Below are positions 1 to 8,224 of a DNA stretch of 64,000 nt, piece by piece. The notes beneath the pieces are model-generated. The model was given only the letters and a program-made list of their open reading frames with translations. It ran no database searches and was not told the origin of the DNA. The position numbers and the translations under genes were made by a program. Position 1 is the stretch's first letter, and the number at the start of each line of letters is the position of its first letter. The stretch is from Archaeoglobus sp. (GTDB lineage: Archaea > Halobacteriota > Archaeoglobi > Archaeoglobales > Archaeoglobaceae), in NCBI GenBank assembly GCA_017656505.1, contig JACDNU010000002.1, positions 50,809 through 114,808 of the forward strand, in the 5' to 3' direction.

Positions 1-655
1 CTGCACCTATCGCATTGATATGCGTTCCCTCAGAGATCCACTCCCTCCTCACTATGGGTTTCCGGGAAGGTGTGGTTGTTATGAGTATGTCACAGTTACA
101 CACTTCCTCCAGCTCCAGAACTTCAGCTGGAATACCTTGTGCCTCACAAAATTCGATGAACTTGCTTGAATTCTCCTCTCGGATGTCAAAGCATTTAGCC
201 TCCTTTATCTCAAAAACACCTTTGTGAGCGAGGAGCTGAGTGTAAGCTTGAGTCCCGCATCCTACAAATCCTAGAACCTTGCTATTTGGCCTCGCAAGAT
301 ACTTTGATGCGATTCCTCCGGCAGCGCCAGTTCTCATATTCGTGATGTGAGTTGCATCCATAACAGCCAGAGGAAAACCAGTTTCGGGATCGTTGTAGAT
401 GAGCAGAGCCATCACCGTTGGCAAACCAACCTCCCTATTACCGGGATGTGAATTGACCCACTTCACTCCAGCCTTACCATCAAGATACGCTGGCATCGCC
501 CTCAAATCTCCTTTTTGAAATTCCAGATAGATTTTTGCGGGCATCTGAACGGCATTCAGGCCATGCATCTCGAAAGCATGCTCGACAGCATTTAAAGCAT
601 CTTCCATCGTTAGAAGACCTTTAATCTCCTTTTGAGTGAGAATTAGCGTCTCCAT
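1..655 (-). CDS. ala: Alanine dehydrogenase, mu-crystallin/ornithine cyclodeaminase family (C-terminus outside window)
   Basis: NAD-dependent interconversion of alanine and pyruvate plus ammonia is the known role of the close A. fulgidus enzyme. I read 218 codons from an ATG at 655 with no stop before the window edge, so the C-terminal third is missing. Visible features are the N-terminal catalytic half with Lys41 (PAKIYLEF) and Arg52 (DLRAMP), the GVKWVNSHPGN stretch, the MRTGAAGG loop and a Rossmann glycine motif GFVGCGTQA at about 129-137. Overall wording is very close to the archaeal crystallin-type enzyme rather than the bacterial Ald family. Ornithine cyclodeaminase is the alternative, but the resemblance to the Archaeoglobus enzyme makes alanine dehydrogenase much more likely. 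It is divergent from the next gene. Confidence 0.88.
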   Translation of the reverse strand, partial: METLILTQKEIKGLLTMEDALNAVEHAFEMHGLNAVQMPAKIYLEFQKGDLRAMPAYLDGKAGVKWVNSHPGNREVGLPTVMALLIYNDPETGFPLAVMDATHITNMRTGAAGGIASKYLARPNSKVLGFVGCGTQAYTQLLAHKGVFEIKEAKCFDIREENSSKFIEFCEAQGIPAEVLELEEVCNCDILITTTPSRKPIVRREWISEGTHINAIGA

Positions 656-732
656 GCTTATCGTAGAGAGTGCAGTTAAATAAACCTTATCGATCGCGTA
701 AAATTTTTAAGATGCTAAAGAGGGTGGTAACC

Positions 733-1539
733 ATGAATCCGATTTATGATTTTATAAAAAAATATTATATTGACTCTATCGTCTACAAACAGGGTTATAA
801 TCCTGTAAATACTCTAACATTTGCAGTTATCCTGTTAATAGTCGTTGTATTCCTTTACAGATTCCTAAGGAGATACATTGAATTCGACTTCAAATTCGTC
901 GCCGGAAACATACCTTTCGTGATTCTTGGCTCCTCTGCCAGAGTAATAGAAGATGCAGGCTTTTTGAAGCCTCCCATATCGTATATTTTCATGACCCCTT
1001 TCATTTACATTCTAATTTTCGCAATCGCTTTCCCAACTCTAATGCTATCTATCAAGCTCAAAAAAGAAGATTACTGGAAGTATTATGCTGCAACTGGAGG
1101 TTTACTCTCTTTAATATGTCTTGCGATCCTTTTCGGGAGTCTTGAAATAGTAAATGCTTGGCTCTTCCCGGCTGTGGTCTTCTTCGCGATAATTCTTACT
1201 TTGACATACCAAGTGGTTTTCAAAACAATCTATCCGGCAATGAATAATCATCTAAGCAAGACCGTCTTCTTCTCGCATATGGTTGATGGTTTTGCAACCT
1301 TTTTGGGAATCCAATTTCTGGGATACTGGGAGCTGCATGTGCTACCGAGATTACTGATCGATATTTTCGGGCCTTGGATTATGGTTGTTGCGAAATTGGT
1401 CGTTTTCGTTCTAGTTCTCTACGTTCTGGATTCTGTAGATGAAGATGAGAATTTCAGGAACTTCATAAAGTTCATTCTCGTTGTCTTGGGTCTTGCTCCC
1501 GGAGTTAGAGATGCTCTGAGGATGACCTTTGCCACGTAA
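733..1539 (+). CDS. DUF63 family archaeal membrane protein
   Basis: A 268-residue integral membrane protein of unknown function belonging to the archaeal DUF63 family. I see about seven hydrophobic segments, the family-typical loop PFVILGSSARVIEDAG near residue 50, and a conserved late segment with FFSHMVDGFAT. The start is placed at the ATG at 733, because a GGTGG sits just upstream and a TATA-like AAATTTTTAA lies at 701-710, about 26 bases before it. The in-frame ATGs at 670 and 712 would put coding sequence over or right against the promoter. The gene stands alone, divergent from alanine dehydrogenase and convergent with the RaSEA gene. No catalytic residues can be named. Confidence 0.8.
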   Translation: MNPIYDFIKKYYIDSIVYKQGYNPVNTLTFAVILLIVVVFLYRFLRRYIEFDFKFVAGNIPFVILGSSARVIEDAGFLKPPISYIFMTPFIYILIFAIAFPTLMLSIKLKKEDYWKYYAATGGLLSLICLAILFGSLEIVNAWLFPAVVFFAIILTLTYQVVFKTIYPAMNNHLSKTVFFSHMVDGFATFLGIQFLGYWELHVLPRLLIDIFGPWIMVVAKLVVFVLVLYVLDSVDEDENFRNFIKFILVVLGLAPGVRDALRMTFAT

Positions 1540-1565
1540 CTGCTTTCGATTGAGCTAAAAACTGA

Positions 1566-2576
1566 TTAGCTAAAAACAGGAGACCTAGCGATCTTCTCCG
1601 CTGAGATGTAATCCTCCCACCATTCTCTGCAATCACATTCCAGATCAAGCAAACCAGCATCTTGCGTGAGCGAGAATTCCCTTATAGCCTCTGCAAACAC
1701 TCCATCGCATTTTCCGCAGTTATGTGGCCCTCTTTTCTTTCCCGCTGCAACGGGATCAGAGATAATAAAGCAGTTCATGCTGCTCATGCGACTAACCTTT
1801 TTTAGCACGCTAATAGCGCTCCAAAGCCAGGGTGGGCGGTAGAGCTTTCGCTGCCATAACCTTTCGACGTAAGTTCTGGCTTGTACATTCATGAGGTTGA
1901 GGGAGATTACGTCTGCGAGCTTTTTATCAATCAAAAGTTTTGATGAGTTGATTGCATCTTCAATCGCCTCACCTTCCGAAAGGAAGGGTGGCTTCAGAAG
2001 TAGGTAAGCTTTAACGCCTATACCCTTTTCCTTGAGAAATTCCGACGCTTTCCTGAACTGATCGAAAGTAAAGCCTTTCTGGATAATCTTATTTCTTACG
2101 AAGTCATCACCAGTCTCTAAGCCTATCCCAACTTCGAGCCGGAAATCCCTTTTCAAAGCCTCCTCAGCAGCCCTTACGAATTCCGGTCTGCTCTCTACTA
2201 TAAGCTTACCAGCCCCCAATTCCTCGACAAAAGAATAAACTTCGCTCCTAACTTCTTCTGAAAGCTCGGAAGGGTCAAAGAAGCTTCCAGAGGTGAAAAT
2301 TTTGATTATTTTTGGCCTTTTTGATCGAACTTTCTCTTCGACTTTTTCTCTCACATGCCTTATCTGGTTCACCAGATTTTCCTGCGTTATTCTGCTGTCT
2401 GATTCCAAATTGTAGCCGCACATTATGCATCCTACCTTCTTTGCCCAACAACAACCGGTTGTTCTGAGAATTATGGTTAAACAGTTTTCAATCTTCTCCT
2501 CTTCCCAGAATAGCTCCTTATCCATCCAGAAACTTACCGGCTTATTCAGATCCATCTTTCTGCTCAATAGGGCCAC
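1566..2576 (-). CDS. Radical SAM archaeosine synthase subunit (RaSEA-like)
   Basis: Resembles the archaeosine biosynthesis radical SAM protein (RaSEA), which acts with ArcS to turn a lysine-preQ0 adduct at tRNA position 15 into archaeosine. Near the N-terminus (about residues 42-53) is the cluster-binding set GCCWAKKVGCIMC, followed by a radical SAM barrel with GIGLETGDDF and KAYLLLKPPF. Further cysteines lie near the C-terminus (HNCGKCDG and ECDCREWW). Start choice is uncertain: a GTG at 2576 overlaps the upstream gene by 13 bases, a TTG at 2567 has AGGTGG at good spacing, and an ATG lies at 2555. It is probably co-transcribed with the rhomboid gene. Functional assignment follows the family; substrate is inferred. 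Confidence 0.82.
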   Translation of the reverse strand: MALLSRKMDLNKPVSFWMDKELFWEEEKIENCLTIILRTTGCCWAKKVGCIMCGYNLESDSRITQENLVNQIRHVREKVEEKVRSKRPKIIKIFTSGSFFDPSELSEEVRSEVYSFVEELGAGKLIVESRPEFVRAAEEALKRDFRLEVGIGLETGDDFVRNKIIQKGFTFDQFRKASEFLKEKGIGVKAYLLLKPPFLSEGEAIEDAINSSKLLIDKKLADVISLNLMNVQARTYVERLWQRKLYRPPWLWSAISVLKKVSRMSSMNCFIISDPVAAGKKRGPHNCGKCDGVFAEAIREFSLTQDAGLLDLECDCREWWEDYISAEKIARSPVFS

Positions 2577-3388
2577 CTTTTTCTGAGAATCTTAAGTTTC
2601 TCACCATAATAGAGCCCAACTACGAGACCTGCAAGATGCGCTGCATGCGCAACGCCTGTTACGCTGCTTAAAGGAAGCATGAACAAATCGTAAGCAGCGA
2701 ATATCAAAAGGGCCATTCGAATGCTCATCGGAATGAAGAAGAAGAAAAGAACCCTAATCTCCGGAGCGATTATGGCTAGCGTTCCCATAACCCCATATAT
2801 AGCTCCAGAAGCTCCTAGTGCTCCATTTGAGCTGCCTGAAAGTAGAGCGAATGCAAGATAGCCGATATTTCCAGCCAGTCCAGAGAGAAGGAAGATTTTC
2901 AGGTAATTTTTACCTCCAACCCTCCTCTCAAGCTCTCCTCCGAAGAAAAGGAGCACTATTGCATTAACAAGATAATGCCCAAAGTCCATGTGGAAGAAGA
3001 TGCTCGTTATAAGCTGCCAAGGCATCAGTAAAAATCTGTCGGGGAAAAGTGCAAAGAGGTAGAAAGCTTGGTGTCTGAAGATTATCCCGATGAAGAACAT
3101 CAGAGTTATTATTCCCAAAAATATGTTGTTGTACCCATAGGCTGCAATGCTGTTCAGCTTTACCTTTGGCTTAACAGGCTTATGCCTCTCTTCCCTGACC
3201 GGAATCCTTACTCTCGGCTTCCTTTTTACCTTAACCGGTACGTTCCAGTAGTCACTGTTCTTGATTCCTTCGCAGTTGTGGGCTTCGGGAAGTCTGTGTT
3301 CGGCACAGAATTTCCCCCCACAGTATCTGCATTCGAAGGGCAGATATTCTTCCTTTCCGCAGAAATCACATTTCGTTCCCACTTCCAT
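2564..3388 (-). CDS. Rhomboid intramembrane serine protease with N-terminal AN1 zinc finger
   Basis: A 274-residue fusion. Residues 7-39 form an AN1-type zinc finger (Cys7, Cys10, Cys20, Cys23, Cys28, His31, His37, Cys39), followed by a basic linker rich in Lys, Arg and Pro. Residues 90-270 are a six-segment rhomboid core: HMDFGHYLVN in the second helix, the catalytic serine in GASGAIYG (Ser194) and the catalytic histidine in AHAAHLAG (His251). Rhomboids cleave transmembrane helices inside the membrane. The zinc finger and basic linker should lie in the cytoplasm and may recruit a partner or substrate. Its stop overlaps the start region of the RaSEA gene, suggesting an operon. Membrane topology is inferred from hydrophobicity. 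Confidence 0.85.
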   Translation of the reverse strand: MEVGTKCDFCGKEEYLPFECRYCGGKFCAEHRLPEAHNCEGIKNSDYWNVPVKVKRKPRVRIPVREERHKPVKPKVKLNSIAAYGYNNIFLGIITLMFFIGIIFRHQAFYLFALFPDRFLLMPWQLITSIFFHMDFGHYLVNAIVLLFFGGELERRVGGKNYLKIFLLSGLAGNIGYLAFALLSGSSNGALGASGAIYGVMGTLAIIAPEIRVLFFFFIPMSIRMALLIFAAYDLFMLPLSSVTGVAHAAHLAGLVVGLYYGEKLKILRKRWPY

Positions 3389-3484
3389 CTAGTAGGATGG
3401 AGAGGATATTAATTTTTTTCTGAAATCTCAAATTTTTTGATTTTTGCTTCAGCTTACTTCTGCCTTCTTTTGCCTTACTAATCT

Positions 3485-4207
3485 TTATTTTCTCAGTGCC
3501 GTGATAACCCCGTGACATCTGCATGCAGTGCCCACTATCAGCTCATTTTTTCCATAGGCCCACTTTATCAGCAACTCGAGTTCATTTCCTTTTAGGGCAC
3601 CGATCCCAGGTTTTAGCTGGTGACTCTGGAGGATAAAGCCTTTAGGGGCTGCAAATTCCAGCATGCGATACATCGGGGCGGGCTTCAGAATTCCGGTAAC
3701 CGGACATCTGTCAGGAGCGCTGCAGTTCGGCTGACATTCATAATCTCTGTTGTAGGTAACGACTATGCTTCCCCTTCCAACACTCACTATAACCTTCGCC
3801 GGCAGTCCCGGCAAAACGCTATCGATCCCCTCGAACCAAGGATTTAGCTTGAATTTCTCTTGAATTAAGGCGGCAGAAAGATGAATCGGGGCGGTGGGAA
3901 ACACATGCTCCGGCTTGAGCTCCTCAATTATCTTCAACGCCTCGAATATTCCACCTTCAACGAAGTATCCTTCCACCTCACCCCTTCTGAGTTTCAGCTT
4001 CTCGACATCTCGAATGGGGACCCGCTGAAGGCTGTAGTTTTTTACAGCCAAGCACTTCGTATCAACATCCACTACGATGAAACTTCTGTTCCTTGAGAGT
4101 AGATATTCTATTGCTTCCACGCCATACTTCCCACCGCCAAACACGAGATCTATGTTCTCTACTTTCTCTACGTTCTCTTCAAATTCGCTTTCATTACTTC
4201 CAATCAT
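3485..4207 (-). CDS. Conserved unknown: Rossmann-like N-terminus with cysteine-rich C-terminal half
   Basis: I do not recognise this protein with confidence. The first third looks like a nucleotide-binding fold: a beta strand and glycine turn (DLVFGGGKYGVEA), then a second strand ending in acidic residues (FIVVDVDT), as in TrkA-type NAD-binding domains. The middle carries a tight cysteine group (ECQPNCSAPDRCP), and the C-terminus ends with TACRCHG, so a metal site or iron-sulfur cluster is possible. The start is set at the ATG at 4207, which has AGGGGAT and AGGGAT upstream. Upstream in-frame GTG and TTG codons exist (up to 4237). It follows the CaiB gene by 33 bases and is likely in its operon. 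No function is claimed. Confidence 0.6.
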   Translation of the reverse strand: MIGSNESEFEENVEKVENIDLVFGGGKYGVEAIEYLLSRNRSFIVVDVDTKCLAVKNYSLQRVPIRDVEKLKLRRGEVEGYFVEGGIFEALKIIEELKPEHVFPTAPIHLSAALIQEKFKLNPWFEGIDSVLPGLPAKVIVSVGRGSIVVTYNRDYECQPNCSAPDRCPVTGILKPAPMYRMLEFAAPKGFILQSHQLKPGIGALKGNELELLIKWAYGKNELIVGTACRCHGVITALRK

Positions 4208-4240
4208 ACTATCCCTATCCCCTTTCTTCACTTTCAACTA

Positions 4241-5314
4241 TCACTTCAACAGGAAATTCAACAGGTCGTTGTTTTCTCCAAGCTCTGGTGCCTTTCCATC
4301 CCTTCGGAGTCTCGTGCTTTTGTACGCAACGGGAAAAGATGCAATTGTATACTCTTTGCCATAGAAGCTCTTTGCAAGGAATCCTCTTGCTCTGTAAAGC
4401 TCAGCTCCCTTTGAGGTATCGTTAACGATACCGAAGGGCAGGTTCGACTTCCTGAAGAGCTCAAATATCTCATTTAAGGTGTATTCGGCTATCGCTTTTT
4501 CGATTTCATCTCTTATCTCTTTATATCTCCGAATTCTTTCCTTATAGCTCAGATCAGCATACCTCTCCAGCTTGAGAGCATTGCATAAATTCCTCCAGAA
4601 GTGGGGTTCGTCCAGCATACCGAGTGAGACAAACCCGTCTCTTGTTCTGTAAATATCATAGCCAGGATTCGATATGAAATCATCCAAATCCGATCCCCCA
4701 TTGAGGTATCTAGATGTGTGCAAAGGCACCGCTGCGAAGGAGGAGTCGTACATGCTGACATCGATGTACTCTCCTTCCCCAGTTTTTTCCCTTTTTATTA
4801 ACGCCATCAGTATTGCCACTGCAGCAAACATGGCAGATGAGAAGTCAGCAAGCTGAACGTTTGGATCTAAGGGCTTTCCAATTTTCAATCCTGTAATCCT
4901 ACATACCCCATTCATCGAAAGAACGTTGATGTCGTGGACCGGAATATCCAAAAACTCAGAATCCTGCCCGAATCCCGAAATGGAGCAATATATTATTCTT
5001 TCATTTACCCTTTTTACGGCATCATAATCTATCCCCAGCTTTTTCGCAACTCCCGGGCGAAAGCCCTCCACAATTACATCGGAAGTTTTTGCCAGTCTGA
5101 GAAAGGTTTCAACTCCGGATTTTTCCTTTAAATTCAACACAACACTCTTCTTATTTCTGTTTATTGCTGCGAACATCTCGGGATTGAACCTCATAGGATC
5201 TCCGTTTGGGGGTTCTACTTTGATTACCTCAGCCCCGTGTTCTGCCAGAATCTGCGTGCAGAAGGGTCCCGGATAGAATGGAGCGATCTCAATAACCCTC
5301 AATCCGCCAAGCAT
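4241..5314 (-). CDS. CaiB/BaiF family (class III) CoA-transferase
   Basis: Class III CoA-transferases move CoA between carboxylic acids through an aspartyl-CoA intermediate. The protein (357 residues) has the typical opening GLRVIEIAPFYPGP, the AEVIKVEPPNGDP strand, DVIVEGFRPGV, the ISGFGQDS stretch, and a likely catalytic aspartate in QLADFSSAM. Length is slightly short of the 380-400 usual in the family. The ATG at 5314 is preferred over the GTG at 5332, because an AAATTTAAAAAAT TATA element (about 5340-5350) lies some 26-30 bases upstream, giving a leaderless transcript. Substrates cannot be read from the sequence. The gene is divergent from the dehydrogenase at 5511, with which it shares a repeat-bearing promoter region. 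Confidence 0.85.
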   Translation of the reverse strand: MLGGLRVIEIAPFYPGPFCTQILAEHGAEVIKVEPPNGDPMRFNPEMFAAINRNKKSVVLNLKEKSGVETFLRLAKTSDVIVEGFRPGVAKKLGIDYDAVKRVNERIIYCSISGFGQDSEFLDIPVHDINVLSMNGVCRITGLKIGKPLDPNVQLADFSSAMFAAVAILMALIKREKTGEGEYIDVSMYDSSFAAVPLHTSRYLNGGSDLDDFISNPGYDIYRTRDGFVSLGMLDEPHFWRNLCNALKLERYADLSYKERIRRYKEIRDEIEKAIAEYTLNEIFELFRKSNLPFGIVNDTSKGAELYRARGFLAKSFYGKEYTIASFPVAYKSTRLRRDGKAPELGENNDLLNFLLK

Positions 5315-5367
5315 GACACTGCTTTGATACACCCTATTTTTTAAATTTTGGTTTTTGGTTCTGTTTT

Positions 5368-5424
5368 ATGATCTTGTTCAAGTTTAATTCCAATTGGTGA
5401 TTCTATGATCTTGCCATGATCTTG
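5368..5424. promoter_or_regulatory. Three direct repeats ATGATCTTG between divergent genes
   Basis: The nine-base word ATGATCTTG occurs at 5368-5376, 5405-5413 and 5416-5424 in the 196-base region separating the CaiB gene from the dehydrogenase gene. The last two copies are 11 bases apart, close to one helical turn. They lie upstream of both TATA elements, as an activator site would. A shorter direct repeat TTCAGACG-like pair follows near 5446-5460. Function is inferred only from position and repetition. Confidence 0.35.
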
Positions 5425-5480
5425 TCGATTATATCTCCTTAATCTTCAGACGTTCAGACGATGGGTTCAAAACAGTAAAA

Positions 5481-5490
5481 ACTTAAAAAT
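5481..5490 (+). promoter_or_regulatory. TATA element of a leaderless promoter
   Basis: ACTTAAAAAT is centred about 26 bases before the ATG at 5511, the spacing expected when archaeal transcription starts at or next to the start codon. No ribosome binding site precedes the ATG, which agrees with a leaderless message. Confidence 0.5.
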
Positions 5491-5510
5491 CGTTTCAGAA
5501 TAGCGTTGTA

Positions 5511-6437
5511 ATGGATGCTGTAATTTACGGTTTTGGTCCGATAGGCAGACTTATCGCCGAATGCTGCTTAAAGAAGGGCATAAACGTTGTTGGAGCTGTG
5601 GATGTAAATCCAGAGATTGTCGGAAAAAGATTAAGCGATTTTGGAATTGACTCCGGCGCTTCAGTCAAAGAGACATTGGAGTTCAAAGGTGACATCGCAT
5701 TTCTTTCTACTGGCTCTTTTTTGGATAGAATCTACCCGCAAATCGTTGAATGCCTCGAAAAAGGCTTTAACGTGATAAGCACTTGCGAGACGTTAAGCTA
5801 TCCAGAATTCAGATATCCGGAGCTAGCAAAAAAGCTCGACACTTTAGCGAAAGAAAAGGGCAAAACCGTCCTTGGCACCGGAATAAACCCTGGCTTCCTG
5901 CTCGACAGCCTGCCAGTAGTACTTTCCGCCTCTTCAGTTGAGGTGAATGCTATAAAGGCGGTGAGATGCGTAGATACCCTTAAAAGAAGGAAATCCTTCC
6001 AAAAAAAGGTAGGAATCGGCATGGAGGTAAGTGAGGTCGAGAAAATGCTCAAAGAAGGAAAGATAAGCGGGCATGTGGGCTATGCTGAATCTGTGGCATT
6101 GATATGCGAGGCTTTGAACTTTAAACCAGACGAAATCGCTGAAGGGCAGGAAATAGTCTCCGAAAATGGAAAGGTTTCGGGGATGAAAGGATGGGGAATC
6201 GCTACAAAAGGTGGAGTAGAGAAGGTAAGAATAGAGTTTCATTCCATTGCCGGAGCAGATGAATACGAGGAAATAGACATACTAGGTGACAATGAAGTAA
6301 AATGGAGAAGCACCGGCACAAAAGGTGATCTCGGAACTGCTGCCGTCGTCGTTAATCTGGCAGAAACTGTTCTGGAGGCTCAGGCCGGGTTGATTAAAAT
6401 GACCGATCTTATTCCTTTCAGGATGATTTTAAGATAA
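5511..6437 (+). CDS. NAD(P)-binding dehydrogenase of the dihydrodipicolinate reductase/2,4-diaminopentanoate dehydrogenase type
   Basis: A 308-residue oxidoreductase. The N-terminus has a clear Rossmann motif (YGFGPIGRLIAE, residues 6-17) followed by the acidic strand end GAVDVNPEIVGK, and a later conserved patch TVLGTGINPGF near residue 120. Together with KGDLGTAAVVVN near the C-terminus, these match the group annotated as dihydrodipicolinate reductase-like or 2,4-diaminopentanoate dehydrogenase. True lysine-pathway DapB is shorter (about 250-270 residues), so a role in amino-acid catabolism or another amine or imine reduction is more likely. The promoter is leaderless, and the shared upstream region suggests co-regulation with the CoA-transferase operon. 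Substrate is unknown. Confidence 0.65.
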   Translation: MDAVIYGFGPIGRLIAECCLKKGINVVGAVDVNPEIVGKRLSDFGIDSGASVKETLEFKGDIAFLSTGSFLDRIYPQIVECLEKGFNVISTCETLSYPEFRYPELAKKLDTLAKEKGKTVLGTGINPGFLLDSLPVVLSASSVEVNAIKAVRCVDTLKRRKSFQKKVGIGMEVSEVEKMLKEGKISGHVGYAESVALICEALNFKPDEIAEGQEIVSENGKVSGMKGWGIATKGGVEKVRIEFHSIAGADEYEEIDILGDNEVKWRSTGTKGDLGTAAVVVNLAETVLEAQAGLIKMTDLIPFRMILR

Positions 6438-6449
6438 TAGGATTTAGGA

Positions 6450-6467
6450 TTAACAGACTTAACAGAC
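6450..6467. repeat. Tandem duplication TTAACAGAC x2
   Basis: A perfect nine-base tandem pair lies 13 bases after the stop codon of the preceding dehydrogenase gene. It is one of many similar short duplications in this window (see findings). Confidence 0.8.
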
Positions 6468-6560
6468 AATGTTTTTATTTTCAATCGATGATTATTAATC
6501 TGATTGATCTGAAATTTAAACTGAAATTGAATTTTGGGGAAAAGATTTTGGGTGGAAGTT

Positions 6561-7199
6561 ATGTTCAAAGGGATAAGGAAAATTCTGGTTGGTGGAGAGA
6601 AGGAAAAAGAGATCCTAGATCTCATCAGAGAGCACATAGAAAAGCTCAGTGAGGCTGCAGAAACCCTTAAAATTGCCATAGAGAACAATGACCCCTCTCT
6701 GAACTACGAAATATGTGAGCTTGAAAGAATAGGGGATGTAATAAGGAGAGAGATTGCGCTTCGATTGTACGAGGGTGCTTTTCTTCCCGCTGTAAGAGCT
6801 GAATTTTACCGATTTTCAGAGCTTGTTGATGAGAGCATAGATCTCATTGAGGATACATCCGTGTACTTTAGCATGATGGCGGGAATAAATCCGGAGATAA
6901 GAGACCTCTGCGTTAGAATTGCTGAGCTGAACTGCAAAATGGTCGATTATCTCTATCATGCGTTCGATTCGCTGGAAAAGGAGCTCGATCTCACGGATAA
7001 GACGATAAAACTCAGGGCTAAGGAGCAGGAAATTGATGGGCTGAAAAGGGAAATTCATTCGAAGATGGTCAAAATAGACATCAAGTCTTTCTGGGAAGGA
7101 TACATCCTATCAAACTTCCTTGATAACCTTGTCAACATCAGCGACAAGATAGAGGATGCAGCAGACGTCATTCAGATCCTCAATGTGAGTCTTAGATAG
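6561..7199 (+). CDS. DUF47 (PhoU-like) protein paired with phosphate permease
   Basis: A 212-residue, almost wholly helical protein of the DUF47 family, whose fold resembles PhoU and which commonly sits beside PiT phosphate transporters, where it is thought to control or support them. Typical stretches are LERIGDVIRREIALRLYEGAF and DSIDLIEDTS-like helices (here DESIDLIEDT), then a late helix with LVNISDKIEDAADVI. The ATG at 6561 is chosen because GGTGG lies at 6551-6555; an upstream in-frame TTG at 6534 has no binding site. The PiT permease follows about 30 bases later, so the two form an operon. A role in phosphate uptake is inferred from this pairing. Confidence 0.85.
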   Translation: MFKGIRKILVGGEKEKEILDLIREHIEKLSEAAETLKIAIENNDPSLNYEICELERIGDVIRREIALRLYEGAFLPAVRAEFYRFSELVDESIDLIEDTSVYFSMMAGINPEIRDLCVRIAELNCKMVDYLYHAFDSLEKELDLTDKTIKLRAKEQEIDGLKREIHSKMVKIDIKSFWEGYILSNFLDNLVNISDKIEDAADVIQILNVSLR

Positions 7200-7231
7200 C
7201 TTAAATTGGGGCTGAAACAGGGGGACGAAGC

Positions 7232-8167
7232 ATTCTCGAGATAATCACACCGCTTATCGCCGCAGCCTTCATAGCCTTCAGCATAGGCTCAAACGATTCC
7301 TCAAATTCCTTCGGGATATCTATAGGCTGCGGAGTTGTAAGCTTTAAAAGAGCGATCTACCTCTTGGTATTCCTAGTTTTTCTCGGAATGATTATCCAGG
7401 GCCAGAATGTTATGAAAACAGTTGGTAAAGATCTAGTATCCCTCAGAATCGAAATAATCAGTATATCTTTGATAATATCTTCCCTTGCAATCGTTCTTTC
7501 GAACTGGAAAAAAGTTCCCGTTTCGAGCCATCAGGCAATAGTTAGCAGTCTTGTAGGCTCGGGATTTGCGTTTGGTGTTTCCGTTGATGTGGGCATCCTG
7601 CTGAAAATAGTTGAGTCCTGGATTGTCTCTCCGATCGGTGCGTTCTTCTTATCCATTCTGGTTTACAGAATTTTGGAGAGGGGATTGGCAAGGGTCCCAC
7701 CGCTGAGAGCTGAAAGGTACATCAGATACCTTCTCCTCCTCAGCGGGAGTGTGATAGCCTACAACACCGGAGCCAACGAGCTCGCCACAGCTTTAGGGCC
7801 GGTGGTTTACTTTGGCCTCCTGACACCTCTGCAGGCTGCTTTCATGGGAGCCATACTCCTCTGGGCAGGAGCCTTCATGCTCAGTGGAAGGGTTGTGGAA
7901 ACCATAGGTAAAGGGATTACCGCATTAGATCCTTTCTCAGGCTTTGCCGCACAGTTTGGTGCCGGATTGAGCGTGCTCTTTTTTACAACCCTCGGTATGC
8001 CTGTTTCAACGACCTACTGCGTTATAGGAAGCATCCTAGGCGTTGGAATGCTTAAAAGCACTAGGACGGCGAAATCTCCTTTTCTACGAAAAATATTTCT
8101 CAGCTGGGTTATCACTCCCTTCGTAGCCCTCACTTTGGGTTATATTTTTGCTAGATTGCTTTTCTGA
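7232..8167 (+). CDS. PiT family inorganic phosphate permease, probable ATT start
   Basis: Inorganic phosphate transporter of the PiT family with about ten membrane segments. The first family signature, GSNDSSNSFG, is encoded at about 7286-7315, and the second, NTGANELATALGPVV, about 150 residues later, as expected for the inverted two-fold repeat. The first ATG, GTG or TTG in frame is the TTG at 7364, which lies downstream of the first signature and would remove it. The frame is open back to 7205, and an ATT at 7232 follows a GGGGGA (7220-7225) at good spacing. I therefore place the start there. A sequencing error is the main alternative. The gene follows DUF47 in an operon. Confidence 0.75.
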   Translation: MLEIITPLIAAAFIAFSIGSNDSSNSFGISIGCGVVSFKRAIYLLVFLVFLGMIIQGQNVMKTVGKDLVSLRIEIISISLIISSLAIVLSNWKKVPVSSHQAIVSSLVGSGFAFGVSVDVGILLKIVESWIVSPIGAFFLSILVYRILERGLARVPPLRAERYIRYLLLLSGSVIAYNTGANELATALGPVVYFGLLTPLQAAFMGAILLWAGAFMLSGRVVETIGKGITALDPFSGFAAQFGAGLSVLFFTTLGMPVSTTYCVIGSILGVGMLKSTRTAKSPFLRKIFLSWVITPFVALTLGYIFARLLF

Positions 8168-8187
8168 TTTTTCTGACTTTTCTGATT
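8161..8187. repeat. Three 9-base units TTTCTGAYT across a stop codon
   Basis: Units TTTCTGATT, TTTCTGACT and TTTCTGATT follow one another directly. The TGA of the first unit (8165-8167) is the stop codon of the PiT gene. The next gene's TATA element begins about 10 bases later. Confidence 0.75.
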
Positions 8188-8224
8188 ATGGAAAAGATTT
8201 ATTACTGCAGAATAAATTTCCTTT

